Shown one piece after another: positions 46,620 through 57,197 of a DNA stretch of 64,000 nt; position 1 is the first letter of the stretch, and each line of letters starts with the position of its first letter. The position numbers and the translations under genes are program-made. The stretch is from Wurfbainia villosa (taxonomy: Eukaryota > Streptophyta > Magnoliopsida > Zingiberales > Zingiberaceae), in NCBI GenBank assembly GCA_025175895.1, contig CM046000.1:97882753-97946752 (forward strand), written 5' to 3'. Below the pieces are notes generated by a model. That model was not told the origin of the DNA. It was given only the letters and a program-made list of their open reading frames with translations, and made no database searches.

Positions 46620-47000
46620 CAGTCAACTGGGGTTATGGACCAGTCAACTGGTCAAGTGTTTTGACACTTAGCAGCCGAGTCGACATTAGCAGTCGACTGA
46701 GATTATGACCAGTCGACTGCCATGAGTCGACTAGGGTTCGACTGCGGCAAAATGACCTAGAAGTTAACTGCCAGCATTGGGCAGTCGACTGATGACCTGA
46801 GCAGTCGAATGCCATGGATGACAGTCGACTGTTGGTTGAGTTTACAAGCACAGAACGCTCGGTAGCCGACTGGGCAATCGACTACGATGTTGGCAGTCGA
46901 CTGCCAACTGATCCGTTGGAGTTTTTCCAGCGTGGATCAAGCCGTTATCTCACAACGATACTGTTGTCAGTCGATTGGGGCCTTATGACAGTCGACTGCT
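46620..47000. repeat. Cluster of CAGTCGACTG palindromes
   Basis: The 10-bp palindrome CAGTCGACTG occurs perfectly at 46,690, 46,710, 46,782, 46,822, 46,893 and 46,989, with several one-base variants between (e.g. 46,801 and 46,966). The spacing is irregular (20-96 bp). Confidence 0.8.
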
Positions 47001-48125
47001 AGGTGCGAAATTAGCCCGTTGCAGGTTAAAAGGAGCAGCTCGTGGGAGATTTCGGTATTAGTTCTTTGGGAGCTTTCTTGAGGCGATTTAAAGGCGAAGT
47101 GCAGGTGCATTTCAGGTTCCTTCAAGCTCATCCAAGCAACCAACAAGCAAGCGCTCAAAACCCTAGTTTGTAAAGTGTTCTTTACATTTCACTTTGTATT
47201 TGCTTGTATTTATTTTGTATTACTGTTGTAATCATTGTACGAGGTTTCTCCACCTCCAACGTATTGTCGAGGAGTGATTGAGTAGTGGTGTGTGTTTGCA
47301 TCGCTAGGGCTCATTCGACCCGGATCGTTTCCCAACGAGTATAATCGACAGAATAGTAAACATAAGATTTCTAATTATTGCTAATCCTACTGAATGGGGG
47401 TTAGGAATTTACAAGACTAATCCTACTGAATGAAAGACAATGCAGGTAATTAAAGCATTAATCTAACTAACTAAGATGACAATGAAATTAAAGAAGTTCT
47501 AAACTAAACATGCAAAGGAAATCATTCGAAAACATAAAGACAGTGCAGGAAATTGAACAATAAGTCAAATGCAAACTAACATGTGTATAAAAGAAAACAT
47601 GAAATAAATCTAACTTACTATTAAACACATCTAACTAATGAAATTAACACAAACAGATAAGTAATCAAACTAACAATTAATTAAGCTACGCATCATAATT
47701 AAACTACAACTAAACTACCAAATGAAACTACTAATTACTCTAAGTCAAACTACGAAATAGCTACAATGTAAACTACAAGACAACTACAAACTAACTACAA
47801 ATTAGACTACAGTTAAACTATAAACTAACTACAAGTCAACTACAACAACAATTTTGGGGTTTTTTGATAAGTTCAAGTCGTGAATCCAAACATAACGTAA
47901 AGTAAACAAACAATGCAATAAAACAAGATAAACATCCAAATCAATGGATCAAAATCCAAATATAACCACCGATCACTCCACGACGATGACGACAATCCGA
48001 ACAACTCCTCCGGTGGATGATATGGCTGGATCCTTGCCGGAAATCCTCCGACAAGTGCTGAATTGATGGATGAAGCGAGCCCTTTTCTCCGGTGGATGGT
48101 GCGGAACTGTCGAAGTCTGGTGTAG

Positions 48126-48188
48126 CTGCCGGGATCCGAACCCGGGTCTCTCGGAAGCCGAGTATACTCACCACTATACTACAACGAT
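48126..48188 (-). other. tRNA-Asp-like module 1 in LTR 1
   Basis: The minus strand reads TCGTTGTAGTATAGTGG (tRNA-Asp 5' end, D-arm and A-box), then a short CTCGG/CCGAG hairpin in place of the anticodon arm, then GACCCGGGTTCGGATCCCGG (T-arm and B-box). The anticodon stem encloses only about three bases, so no functional anticodon loop can form. It is a tRNA-derived element rather than a tRNA gene. Confidence 0.75.
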
Positions 48189-48244
48189 ACCGGAACCTGA
48201 CAGTCTATGGATGACTCTGTGAAGGTGGAGCAGTCCGTAGTTCA

Positions 48245-48311
48245 GCCGTCGGGGACCGAACCCGAGTCTCTCGGTTGTAACCGAGTATACTCACCACTAT
48301 ACTACAACGAA
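48245..48311 (-). other. tRNA-Asp-like module 2 in LTR 1
   Basis: Same design as module 1: TTCGTTGTAGTATAGTGG, then a CTCGG/CCGAG arm with a six-base loop TTACAA, then CTCGGGTTCGGTCCCCG. The B-box GGTTCGGTCCC has one change from consensus. It lies 56 bp from module 1 in the same orientation. Confidence 0.75.
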
Positions 48312-49286
48312 ACTCCGGAACTGCGTGGAGAGGATGGAACCGGAGTAAAAGATGAAACTCTTCGCCGACGATGAACTGAAGAGCTGCCATGTGGAGGAGA
48401 AAGAGTCTGCCGCCGCTCGCGTGGAGGAAGCTCTGCTCGCCGCCGCCGCTCGCGTGGAGGAAGCTCTGCTCGCCGTCGTCGCTCGCGAGGAGGAAAAATG
48501 GTGCCGGCTCGCCGTCTATGGATGAAGAAGATGTGGCTGTCGGCGTTAGAGGAGGTGATGGAGGATATCACCGCCGCCCTTGGCGGAGAAAGTGGATGGC
48601 CGGCGGTGTCGCGCGGATGAGGTGGAGGAAGGAACCCAGCGGCGTCCGCGATTCGGTGATGATTCTGTGCGAGCGTGGAGAGGATGATTAAATGATTTTT
48701 CTGAGCCGTCCGATCTGAGCTCCTTTAATCCAAGCCGTCCAATTAAGCTAGGGTATGATGGATCCATTAATTGCTTAATTAAGATGCTCCATCCAATGGC
48801 TGAAATCAGTCTGATTTGAAATGGACGGATCTGATCCATCTGAAGGAATAATCACGATCCAACGGTCCGGATGAACGGCCAAGACATGTAGATCTTAATG
48901 TATGGGCCTGATCGCTCCAGATCCAGATGGATGGCTCAGAATCAATCACTTTCCTCGGACGGTCCATAATGCTCAGATATGAACCCTTGATTTAATTTGC
49001 CTTCGATCTGAATGAAGGGCTCAGATTAAGTGAACTTGAATTGCCCATTATGATCCCAGATAAAGCCATATTTGATCTAACTTGAGTCTAGTCCAGTGGC
49101 TCATCTCGATCTCCTACAAATAAAGATAAAATTCGCAAATAAGTCCAAAATATAGGAGAATTTACAAAAAGGTCCAAAATGAATCCAAACTCATAAAACA
49201 TGTAAATAATCAATAATAAATCATTAGAGAGGATAAAAACAGTGATATTAAGGACCAAAATAATGCAATAAAATGGTAGTGATCAA

Positions 49287-49297
49287 TTCCCCCACAC
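49287..49297 (-). other. Polypurine tract of unit 1
   Basis: The minus strand reads GTGTGGGGGAA directly before the LTR start TTGATCACTACC; it is the plus-strand primer of the element. Confidence 0.65.
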
Positions 49298-49975
49298 TTA
49301 TTCTTGCGCGTCTCGAGCAAGCAAAAAAAATTAAAAGTAAACTGAAAGTATATTTCCCTAGCAATTCCCAAGCATACATAGAAGATCGTGAAAGAAAGTG
49401 TCCTAGGATTGTCAAATCTTAAAGACTCAAGTAATTATGGACTTAAATCTTACACCGGTTAACAAACATGGTGACTTCAATCCATCCTGAATAGACTATA
49501 AATGACTAAGCCTCACAAGGTAAGTGGTGACTTCTCTCGCTCTCATAAGCATATATTAGTGGAGTTCACTCAAGCTACTTATGGTTTATGCACTACCATA
49601 TGATTGCTTTTCTTCTACCTTCACCACTATATACACATAAGAATACACAATCACTGAAGGCTTATTAGGAATATAAGGGAGACATGAATGCAAGGGAAAT
49701 GACAATATGTGTGAAAGGAAAGAAAGATAAGAAATGAAATAGCTAAAGAAATGTCAGAATATATGAAAATACTAGAATCCTACATAGATGAGTAGAAAAA
49801 AGTAATGCCCCAAAAATTTTCATCCAACTCAATAACATGTAAACAACCCTTATCACATTCTTCAATACAAAACTACTCATGATATAAAATAAATCTCTCA
49901 ATAATTGTAACAAGGGATGTCATTAACAAAAATACTATCACACATAAATAAAAATGAATGACACCACATGTCAAA

Positions 49976-50080
49976 ATTTTCACAATTTTTTTTTCATGGG
50001 TGCCCAATTTATTATTATTTTTTTAACTTTTTTTTTTCAATTTTTTTTTCAAAATTTTTTTTTCCACTTTTTTTTTTCAA
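49976..50080. repeat. Poly-T/A-rich low-complexity array
   Basis: Successive T8-T10 runs separated by caa/aaa in the internal region. The corresponding stretch of unit 2 (about 54,345-54,440) differs in run lengths. Confidence 0.75.
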
Positions 50081-51578
50081 CATGTAGTGCACTTCCTTAT
50101 GCTCCAACATCAATCTCAGCTAAAAAAATAAAGAGCATGGCTAGCTGATGGTGATCAAGAACAACTCGCCTCTGCTTCCACTAAATTCTCTTGAGCTACT
50201 CTCTCCCCCACACTTAAACTTTTGTCCGTCCCGGGCAAAAACTCATCATGAAACATCCAATATTCCACATCCAAGAATAGAAATGGAGAAAAAAAAATGA
50301 CATAAAGAAAATGCAGGGATAGAAAGACAATAGAATGAATAATGAACCTGGCATGACGTATGATAAGGAAATTATTTAAGTAGCATGTGACAACAAAAGT
50401 AGTGAAGGGGAAACATGTGAGAATGTCTTCATAGTAATCATGCAAACCTATAGTTGTGTGGTCTCAAAAGAATCAAAGCAAGTTCTAGAGTTACAATAAC
50501 CACAAGTGCACCACACACAAGCAATAAAAACAGGCACAATCCTCACTAGGAATGAAAAAAATCATCTTAATCTATCAACATAGAATCCATCACCACGGAG
50601 TAACCATATGCAATCAAATAATCCATTCATGAAAATAAATCCCCAAAACTTGACAATCAAATTTAACTAGCTTTCACGACTTCTAAGATGATATAAAGGA
50701 ATGCATAGAAAATTTATTTGAAAGCAACGACAAAATAAAAACTCAACAAATAAAACATAACAACTAAAACAAAACCAAATAAAGTAAAATGAAGTGAAAG
50801 AAGGGTATATACAATGAAAAGAAAAGTAGATGGGATAGAAGAAACTCCCCTGAGGTCCTGGCAGTTGGAGGCAGTTTAGTAAGAATATCCAGACTGGGAG
50901 TGAGATGGATCGAATGGAGGTGAGTGCTCTCTTGATGTGATCAGGATAGTTCCATGCTGCTCCCTCCGAAATGATCATCGCCTCATCATATGTACTCTCT
51001 GGTGGTCGGAGGCGATCAGAAAAAGTATCCAACTCGGGGGATTATGTGCATTTTTTAGAGGCTTAATCAAGAACATTCTCGAGACTATCTCGGATGGGAG
51101 TGTCCACGAGTCATCGCCTATCCACCACTCCCGTGTCATCAACCTCAACATCTGACACCACAACAGCTTCATCAATGAATACACATCCATCAATATCTGA
51201 AAGCAAATCACAGCACAATGGTTCATAGGAGTCCTGTGGAGTAAGAAAAATCCACGATCCATCTCCCTAAGCACGTCGATATCTAAAGAAATGGACTCTG
51301 ACGGAGGCTGAATGAACTCTTATGCTAATATATGACTGATGGATGTTGCAATTTGATCTAGCTGCAATTTTGATCCGGTTGCTGATAATAAGGACCCATG
51401 CTTCTCAGAAAAGATAATTCCTAGTCTTTCCTGAAACACTAACAGACAAATCAAAAGACACAGGAAGTAGACATTACAAAATACATGGATACACAGAAAT
51501 TGAAAGAATGAAGCCCTAATATTTTTTTTTTTTGAAAAAAATGAGAAAATAATCCTAAGTTTACTAAGCATCATTACA

Positions 51579-51597
51579 CTCCCCGGCAACGGCGTCA
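51579..51597 (-). other. tRNA-Asp primer-binding site of unit 1
   Basis: The minus strand reads TGACGCCGTTGCCGGGGAG: one mismatch from TGGCGCCGTTGCCGGGGA, the complement of the 3' end of plant tRNA-Asp, used by many Ty3/gypsy elements. It starts 5 bp after the LTR end. Confidence 0.8.
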
Positions 51598-52493
51598 AAT
51601 TTTGATAACGATGATTTGTGTCGTGTGGTACCGTTTCAAATTAATTACCGAACCCCCTAACTACACTAATATAGCATAGTGGATGACCCGAATCATTTCC
51701 CAACGAGTATAATCGACAGAATAGTAAACATAGGATTTCTAATTATTGCTAATCCTACTGAATGGGGGTTAGGAATTTACAAGACTAATCCTACTGAATG
51801 AAAGACAATGCAGGTAATTAAAGCATTAATCTAACTAACTAAGATGACAATGAAATTAAAGAAGATCTAAACTAAACATGCAAAGGAAATCATTCGAAAA
51901 CATAAAGACAGTGCAGGAAATTAAACAATAAGTCAAATGCAAACTAACATGTGTATAAAGGAAAACATGAAATAAATCTAACTTACTATTAAACACATCT
52001 AACTAATGAAATTAACACAAACAGATAAGTAATCAAACTAACAATTAATTAAGCTACGCATCATAATTAAACTACAACTAAACTACCAAATGAAACTACT
52101 AATTACTCTAAGTCAAACTACGAAATAGCTACAATGTAAACTACAAGACAACTACAAACTAACTACAAATTAGACTACAGTTAAACTACAAACTAACTAC
52201 AAGTCAACTACAACAATAATTTTGGGGTTTTTTGATAAGTTCAAGTCGCGAATCCAAACATAACGTAAAGTAAAAAAACAATGCAATAAAACAAGATAAA
52301 CATCCAAATCAATGGATCAAAATCCAAATATAACCATCGATCACTCCACGACGATGACGACAATCCGAACAACTCCTCCGGTGGATGATATGGCTAGATC
52401 CTTGCCGGAAATCGTCCGACAAGTGCTGAATTGATGGGTGAAGCAAGCCCTTTTCTCCGGTGGATGGTGCGAAACTGTCGAAGTCTGGTGTAG

Positions 52494-52556
52494 CTGCCGG
52501 GATCCGAACCCGGGTCTCTCGAAAGCCGAGTATACTCACCACTATACTACAATGAT
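52494..52556 (-). other. tRNA-Asp-like module 1 in LTR 2
   Basis: Counterpart of 48,126-48,188. One substitution falls in the anticodon-like stem (cgaaag instead of cggaag on the plus strand) and one near the 5' end. Confidence 0.72.
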
Positions 52557-52612
52557 ACCGGAACCTGACAATCTATGGATGACTTTGTGAAGGTGGAGCA
52601 GTCCGTAGTTCT

Positions 52613-52679
52613 GCCGTCGGGGACCGAACCCGAGTCTCTCGGTTGTAACCGAGTATACTCACTACTATACTACAACGAA
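52613..52679 (-). other. tRNA-Asp-like module 2 in LTR 2
   Basis: Counterpart of 48,245-48,311. A-box, B-box and the six-base loop are retained, with one substitution (cactac for caccac) in the D-arm region. Confidence 0.72.
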
Positions 52680-54724
52680 ACTCCAGAACTGCGTGGAGAG
52701 GATGGAACCGGAGTAATAGATGAAACTCTTCGCCGACGATGAACTGATGTGCTGCCATGTGGAGGAGAAAGTGTTCGCCGCTGCTCGCGTGGAGGAAGCT
52801 CTGCTCGCCGCTCGCGTGGAGGAAGCTCTGCTTGTCGCCGTCGCTCGCGAGGAGGAAAAATGGTGCCGGCTCACCGTCTGTGGATGAAGAAGATGTGGCT
52901 GCCGGCGTTATAGGAGGTGATGGAGGATATCACTGCCGCCCTTGGCGGAGAAAGTGGATGGCCGGCGGTGTTGCGCGGATGAGGTGGAGGAAGGAACCCG
53001 GCGGCGTCCGCGATTCGGTGATGATTCTGTGCGAGCGTGGAGAGGATGATTAAATGATTTTTCTGAGCCGTCCGATCTGAGCTCCTTTAATCCAAGCCGT
53101 CCAATTAAGCTAGGGTATGATGGATCCATTAATTGCTTAATTAAGCTGCTCCATCCAACGGCTGAAATCAGTCTGATTTGAAATGGACGGATCTGATCCA
53201 TCTGAAGGAATAATCACGATCCAACGATCCGGATGAACGACCAAGACATGTAGATCTTAATGTATGGGCATGATCGCTCCAGATTCAGATGGATGGCTCA
53301 GAATCAATCACTTTCCTCGGACGGTCCATAATGCTCAGATATGAACCCTTGATTTAATTTGCCTTCGATCTGAATGAAGGGCTCAGATTAAGTGAACTTG
53401 AATTGCCCATTATGATCCCAGATAAAGCCATATTTGATCTAACTTGAGTCTAGTCCAGTGGCTCATCTCGATCTTCTACAAATAAAGATAAAATTCGCAA
53501 ATAAGTCCAAAATATAGAAGAATTTATAAAAATGTCCAAAATTAATCCAAACTCATAAAACATGTAAATAATCAATAATAAATCATTAGAGAGGATAAAA
53601 ACAGTGATATTAAGGACCAAAATAATGCAATAAAATGGTAGTGATCAATTCCCCCACACTTATTCTTGCGCGTCCCGAGCAAGTAAAGAAAATTAAAAGT
53701 AAACTGAAAGTATATTTCCCTATCAATTCCCAAGCATATATAGAAGATCGTGAAATAAAGTTTCCTAGGATTGTCAAAACTTAAAGACCCAAGCAATTAT
53801 GGACTTAAATCTTACACCGGTTAACAAACATGGTGACTTTAATCCATCCTGAATAGACTATAAATGACTAAGCCTCACAAGGTAAGTGGTGACTTCTCTC
53901 GCTCTCATAAGCATATATTAGTGGAGTTCACTCAAGCTACTTATAGTTTATGCACTACCATATGCTTGCTTTTCTTCTACCTTCACCACTATATACACAT
54001 AAGAATACACAATCACTGAAGGCTTATTAGGAATATAAGGGAGACATGAATGCAAGGGAAATGACAATATGTGTGAAAGGAAAGAAAGATAAGAAATGAA
54101 ATAGCTAAAGAAATGTCAGAAGATATGAAAATACTGAAATGCTACATAGATGAGTAGAAAAAAGTAATGCCCCAAAAATTTTCATCCAACTCAATAACAT
54201 GTAAACAACCCTTATCACATTCTTCAATACAAAACTACTCATGATATAAAATAAATCTCTCAATAACTGTAACAAGGGATGTCATTAACAAAAATACTAT
54301 CACACATAAATAAAAATGAATGACACCACATGTCAAAATTTTCATAATTTTTTTTCATGGGTGCCCAATTTATTATTTTTTTTTAACTTTTTTTTTTCAG
54401 CTTTTTTTTTTCAAAATTTTTTTTTCACTTTTTTTTTTCAACATGTAGTGCACTTCCTTATGCTCCAACATCAATCTCAGCTAAAAAAATAAAGAGCATG
54501 GCTAGCTGATGGTGATCAAGCACAACTCGCCTCTGCTTCCACTTAATTCTCCTGAGCTACTCTCTCCCCCACACTTAAACTTTTGTCCGTCCCGGGCAAA
54601 AACTCATCATGAAACATCCAATATTCCACATCCAAGAATAGAAATGGAGAAAAAAAAAATGACATAAAGAAAATGCAGGGATAGAAAGACAATAGAATGA
54701 ATAATGAACATGACATGACGTATG

Positions 54725-57059
54725 TGTTGGAAATGTGCTATTCCTCGGAATGCTCATTGGCTCCCATGTCCCCGGATTAAAATTTTCACTAATGAAAATT
54801 AATCCGGATGAGATGAGTTTCCTAAGCACAACTAATTCGTCGTCGTGCTAACGACTCGAGCGATCGCTTGAACAAACTTGTTGTTCAAGCAATCAACTCT
54901 TCTATCCGGTTAGCCGCGGAAGAGACGACGGACGGATCGCCGGTTTTTGTGTTTATCTTCGGGGTCCATGATTATACAAAATACATACAAATGTAAACTA
55001 GTATAATCATCACATACATAAAGTAAGCATCCACACAAAACATGCATATAATTGAAAAGCAATTATAAACATAATACAAAAGAATATTAATCAAAATAAA
55101 CAAGATTATACCTCTTGTTATACCTCTTGATCTTCTATTGTATGTCCTCCCTCCTTTTGGATGTCGTGTGGGTGACCATCTACCAAAAGTTGAAGCCTCC
55201 TAGATCACCAATCTTCCTTTCCTTGTTCACTAGGAACAAAGGAAGATCCTAAAACAAAACTCATCTTCCTTTCTAGAACCGGCCACCAAGTCAATAAACT
55301 CGATGTTGCCGCCGGCCAAGGAAGATAAAATGGAGTATAGAAACCAACTAAAAGAGAAACACCAAGGGTATGGGCCCCGTCCAACACTTGGAGAAAGGAA
55401 AGGAAAACAATCCTCCTCCTTGTTACCGCCCAAACCCTAGACTAAGCTCTCCTAATTTCCGGCCAAGGATGAAGGGAAGGAGAATAGGTTGAGCTCCGGC
55501 CAAGGTAGAGGGAACAAGGATAGTGGCCGGCCAACACTTAGAAGGAAGAAGAAATGAATCTTCATCTTCTTGTTGCCGCCCACCCTAATCCCAAAACCCT
55601 AACCCTAGTCGCCCAACCCCAATCCTATCCCATCTAGGATTTGGTTTCCGCCCAAGGGAAGCCATCCTAATTCCATCCAACCTAAGCCATAAAAGGAAGG
55701 GAAAAGCTTGGGCGCCGGCCAAACCAAGGAGGAAAAGGGAGGAAGGGTTGCCGGCCATGAGTTGGAAGAAGAAGAAGCCTTGCCGCCCAACACAATGAAC
55801 CAAACCCTAACCCTAACCTCCTTTTCTTTCTTGCCGCACAAGCCTAAGCCCATATATATAGAGTTAGGTTTAGGCCTTGGTTTAATCTCCTCCATTGGTT
55901 CTAGAGATTTAATCTCCACCGTCGGATCTAGAGATTTAATCTCAACCGTCGGATCTAGAGATTTAATCTCAACCGTCGGTTCTAGGGTTTTAATCCCAAC
56001 CGTCGGATCTAGAGATTTAATCTTCACCGTCGGTTCTAGGGTTTTAATCCTAACCGTCGAATCTAGAGATTTAATCTCCACCGTCGGTTCTAGGGATTTA
56101 ATCCCAACCGTCGGATCTAGAGATTTGTTTTCCATCATTTGATCTAGACTTCATGAGATGTTAATAGGCTACAATAGGGACCATGAGGAGGAGTTGGATA
56201 TTGGCCACCCGATGGATCGGAACCACACAAACTTGATCCATCAATGATGTTCCATTCCACTAGAGGATCATCATTGAACTACCTCACCAACCCCCATAAA
56301 TTAATATGGGCTCCATATATTATTTGTACATCCATCTCCCCGTGTTTAAGATATCGAATGTCCGTCAATTAATTGATTTACTGACCATCAATTAATTAAC
56401 ATCTAACTCCTCGAGTAGTACCACTCAACCTTATTATCATGTTGACTAAGTCAACCTGCAGGGTTTACATGATGAACCTTATGAGCTCCTCAAGGGGACA
56501 TCATCAACCTAATATATAGGACACGGTTTCCTCCTATAATCAACGGCACACCATGTAAATAATATCATTTCCCAACTTACTGGACATATTGATTTAATCC
56601 ATAGAAATCTCACCCTCTGATAAATCAAAGAAATAAATATTAAGTACATGTGCCAGTTATTATATCGGGATTAAGAGCATGTACAACATAATATCCGAGG
56701 TCCGATTCAATTATGCAGTCAGCAATAAAGTGAATCACCTCTATGTCGGTCCTGCTCAATACACCTAAGTGTACTAGTGTAACTCTATGTTCAAGATAAA
56801 ACAATACCAAGCTACACTACAACCATGCCAATGGTTTGTCCAAAACCATCTTGGTTGTGAGCCTCTACTTATACTCTACAAGGGACTGATAACATGATCT
56901 TCTGTGCCACACCCAAGCACCATGTTATCTACAATGTAAAGTATTAGACAATATGCACACATATAATAAATATAAAGTGCAAACAATGATCATGTGATTC
57001 TTATTTCAAAATAAAGATGTTCATACAAAAGAGCTAGGCTTTTAGTATACATCCCAACA
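54725..57059 (-). repeat. 3' LTR of the 8.9-kb copia element
   Basis: Starts on the minus strand with TGTTGGGATGTATACTAAAA at 57,059 and ends AGCACATTTCCAACA at 54,725. It contains a 27-bp minisatellite (55,881-56,135) and AAACCCTAA telo-box-like motifs (55,594 and 55,802). Confidence 0.9.
55881..56135. repeat. 27-bp minisatellite in the left LTR
   Basis: About nine units of tctagagatttaatctcaac followed by cgtcgga, with small variants. Being a multiple of three, it keeps frames open on both strands (repeating D-L-I-S-T-V-G-S-R on plus), which explains the long but meaningless open frames here. Confidence 0.85.
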
Positions 57060-57060
57060 A

Positions 57061-57070
57061 TCTCCCACTT
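57061..57070 (-). other. Polypurine tract of the 8.9-kb copia element
   Basis: The minus strand reads AAGTGGGAGA immediately before the 3' LTR. Confidence 0.7.
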
Positions 57071-57197
57071 ATACTAAAAGACTATGCTGTCCTCATACTG
57101 CCATACATCTGATTCCCCTTCCTTCTACATGCCTATTAAAGCTCTCGCTAGAAGGGCCTTAGTGAAAAGAGTCTACCAGGTCATCCTCTGATGCAAT

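Larger units (their letters stand above)
45894..47317 (+). mobile_element. LTR-like fragment inserted in gypsy gag
   Basis: Begins TGTTAGTGCAATCGACCC inside the gag domain; a second, similar start (TGTTGGTGCAATCGATCC) lies 90 bp later. It contains two internal repeat zones (46,060-46,420 and 46,620-47,000) and ends with gaggtttctccacctcc... at about 47,240-47,300. It looks like a solo or truncated LTR. No target duplication could be identified, because its right side abuts the truncated tandem array. Confidence 0.5.
47318..49285 (-). repeat. LTR 1 of the non-autonomous gypsy-type element (truncated)
   Basis: Matches LTR 2 (51,603-53,647) with scattered substitutions. On the minus strand it begins TGATCACTACC just after the polypurine tract. 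About 90 bp at the opposite end are missing next to the 45,894-47,317 fragment. It contains two tRNA-Asp-like modules. Confidence 0.8.
47318..51602 (-). mobile_element. Non-autonomous gypsy-type element, tandem unit 1
   Basis: On the minus strand: primer site at 51,579-51,597, internal region to 49,286, polypurine tract, then an LTR (49,285 down to 47,318) that lacks about 90 bp at its low-coordinate end. The internal region is only 2.3 kb and encodes no gag-pol, only chance frames below 125 codons. So this is a large non-coding retrotransposon derivative, dependent on another element for its proteins. Unit 2 repeats it directly with an offset of about 4,368 bp. Confidence 0.8.
51603..53647 (-). 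repeat. LTR 2 of the non-autonomous gypsy-type element
   Basis: A complete 2.05-kb LTR, TG...CA on the minus strand. It is shared between the two tandem units, as expected if the array arose by recombination between LTRs. Confidence 0.8.
51603..54724 (-). mobile_element. Non-autonomous gypsy-type element, tandem unit 2 (first part)
   Basis: LTR 2 (51,603-53,647), polypurine tract (about 53,648-53,659) and 1.07 kb of internal region, homologous to 51,600-50,360 of unit 1 in reverse order of map. The unit is interrupted at 54,724 by the copia element and resumes at 63,616. Confidence 0.8.

Noticed and set aside
47941..48174. Minus-strand open frame of 77 codons repeated at 52,309
   Set aside because: It reads through the tRNA-Asp-like module of the LTR; its apparent conservation comes from the repeated LTR, not from a protein.
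48126..48311. Functional tRNA genes
   Set aside because: The anticodon stem closes on only 3 or 6 bases, so no 7-base anticodon loop exists; treated as tRNA-derived modules.
55605..56142. Long repetitive open frames on both strands (also 62,265-62,699)
   Set aside because: They are produced by the 27-bp minisatellite, whose length is a multiple of three; no start context or family supports a protein.
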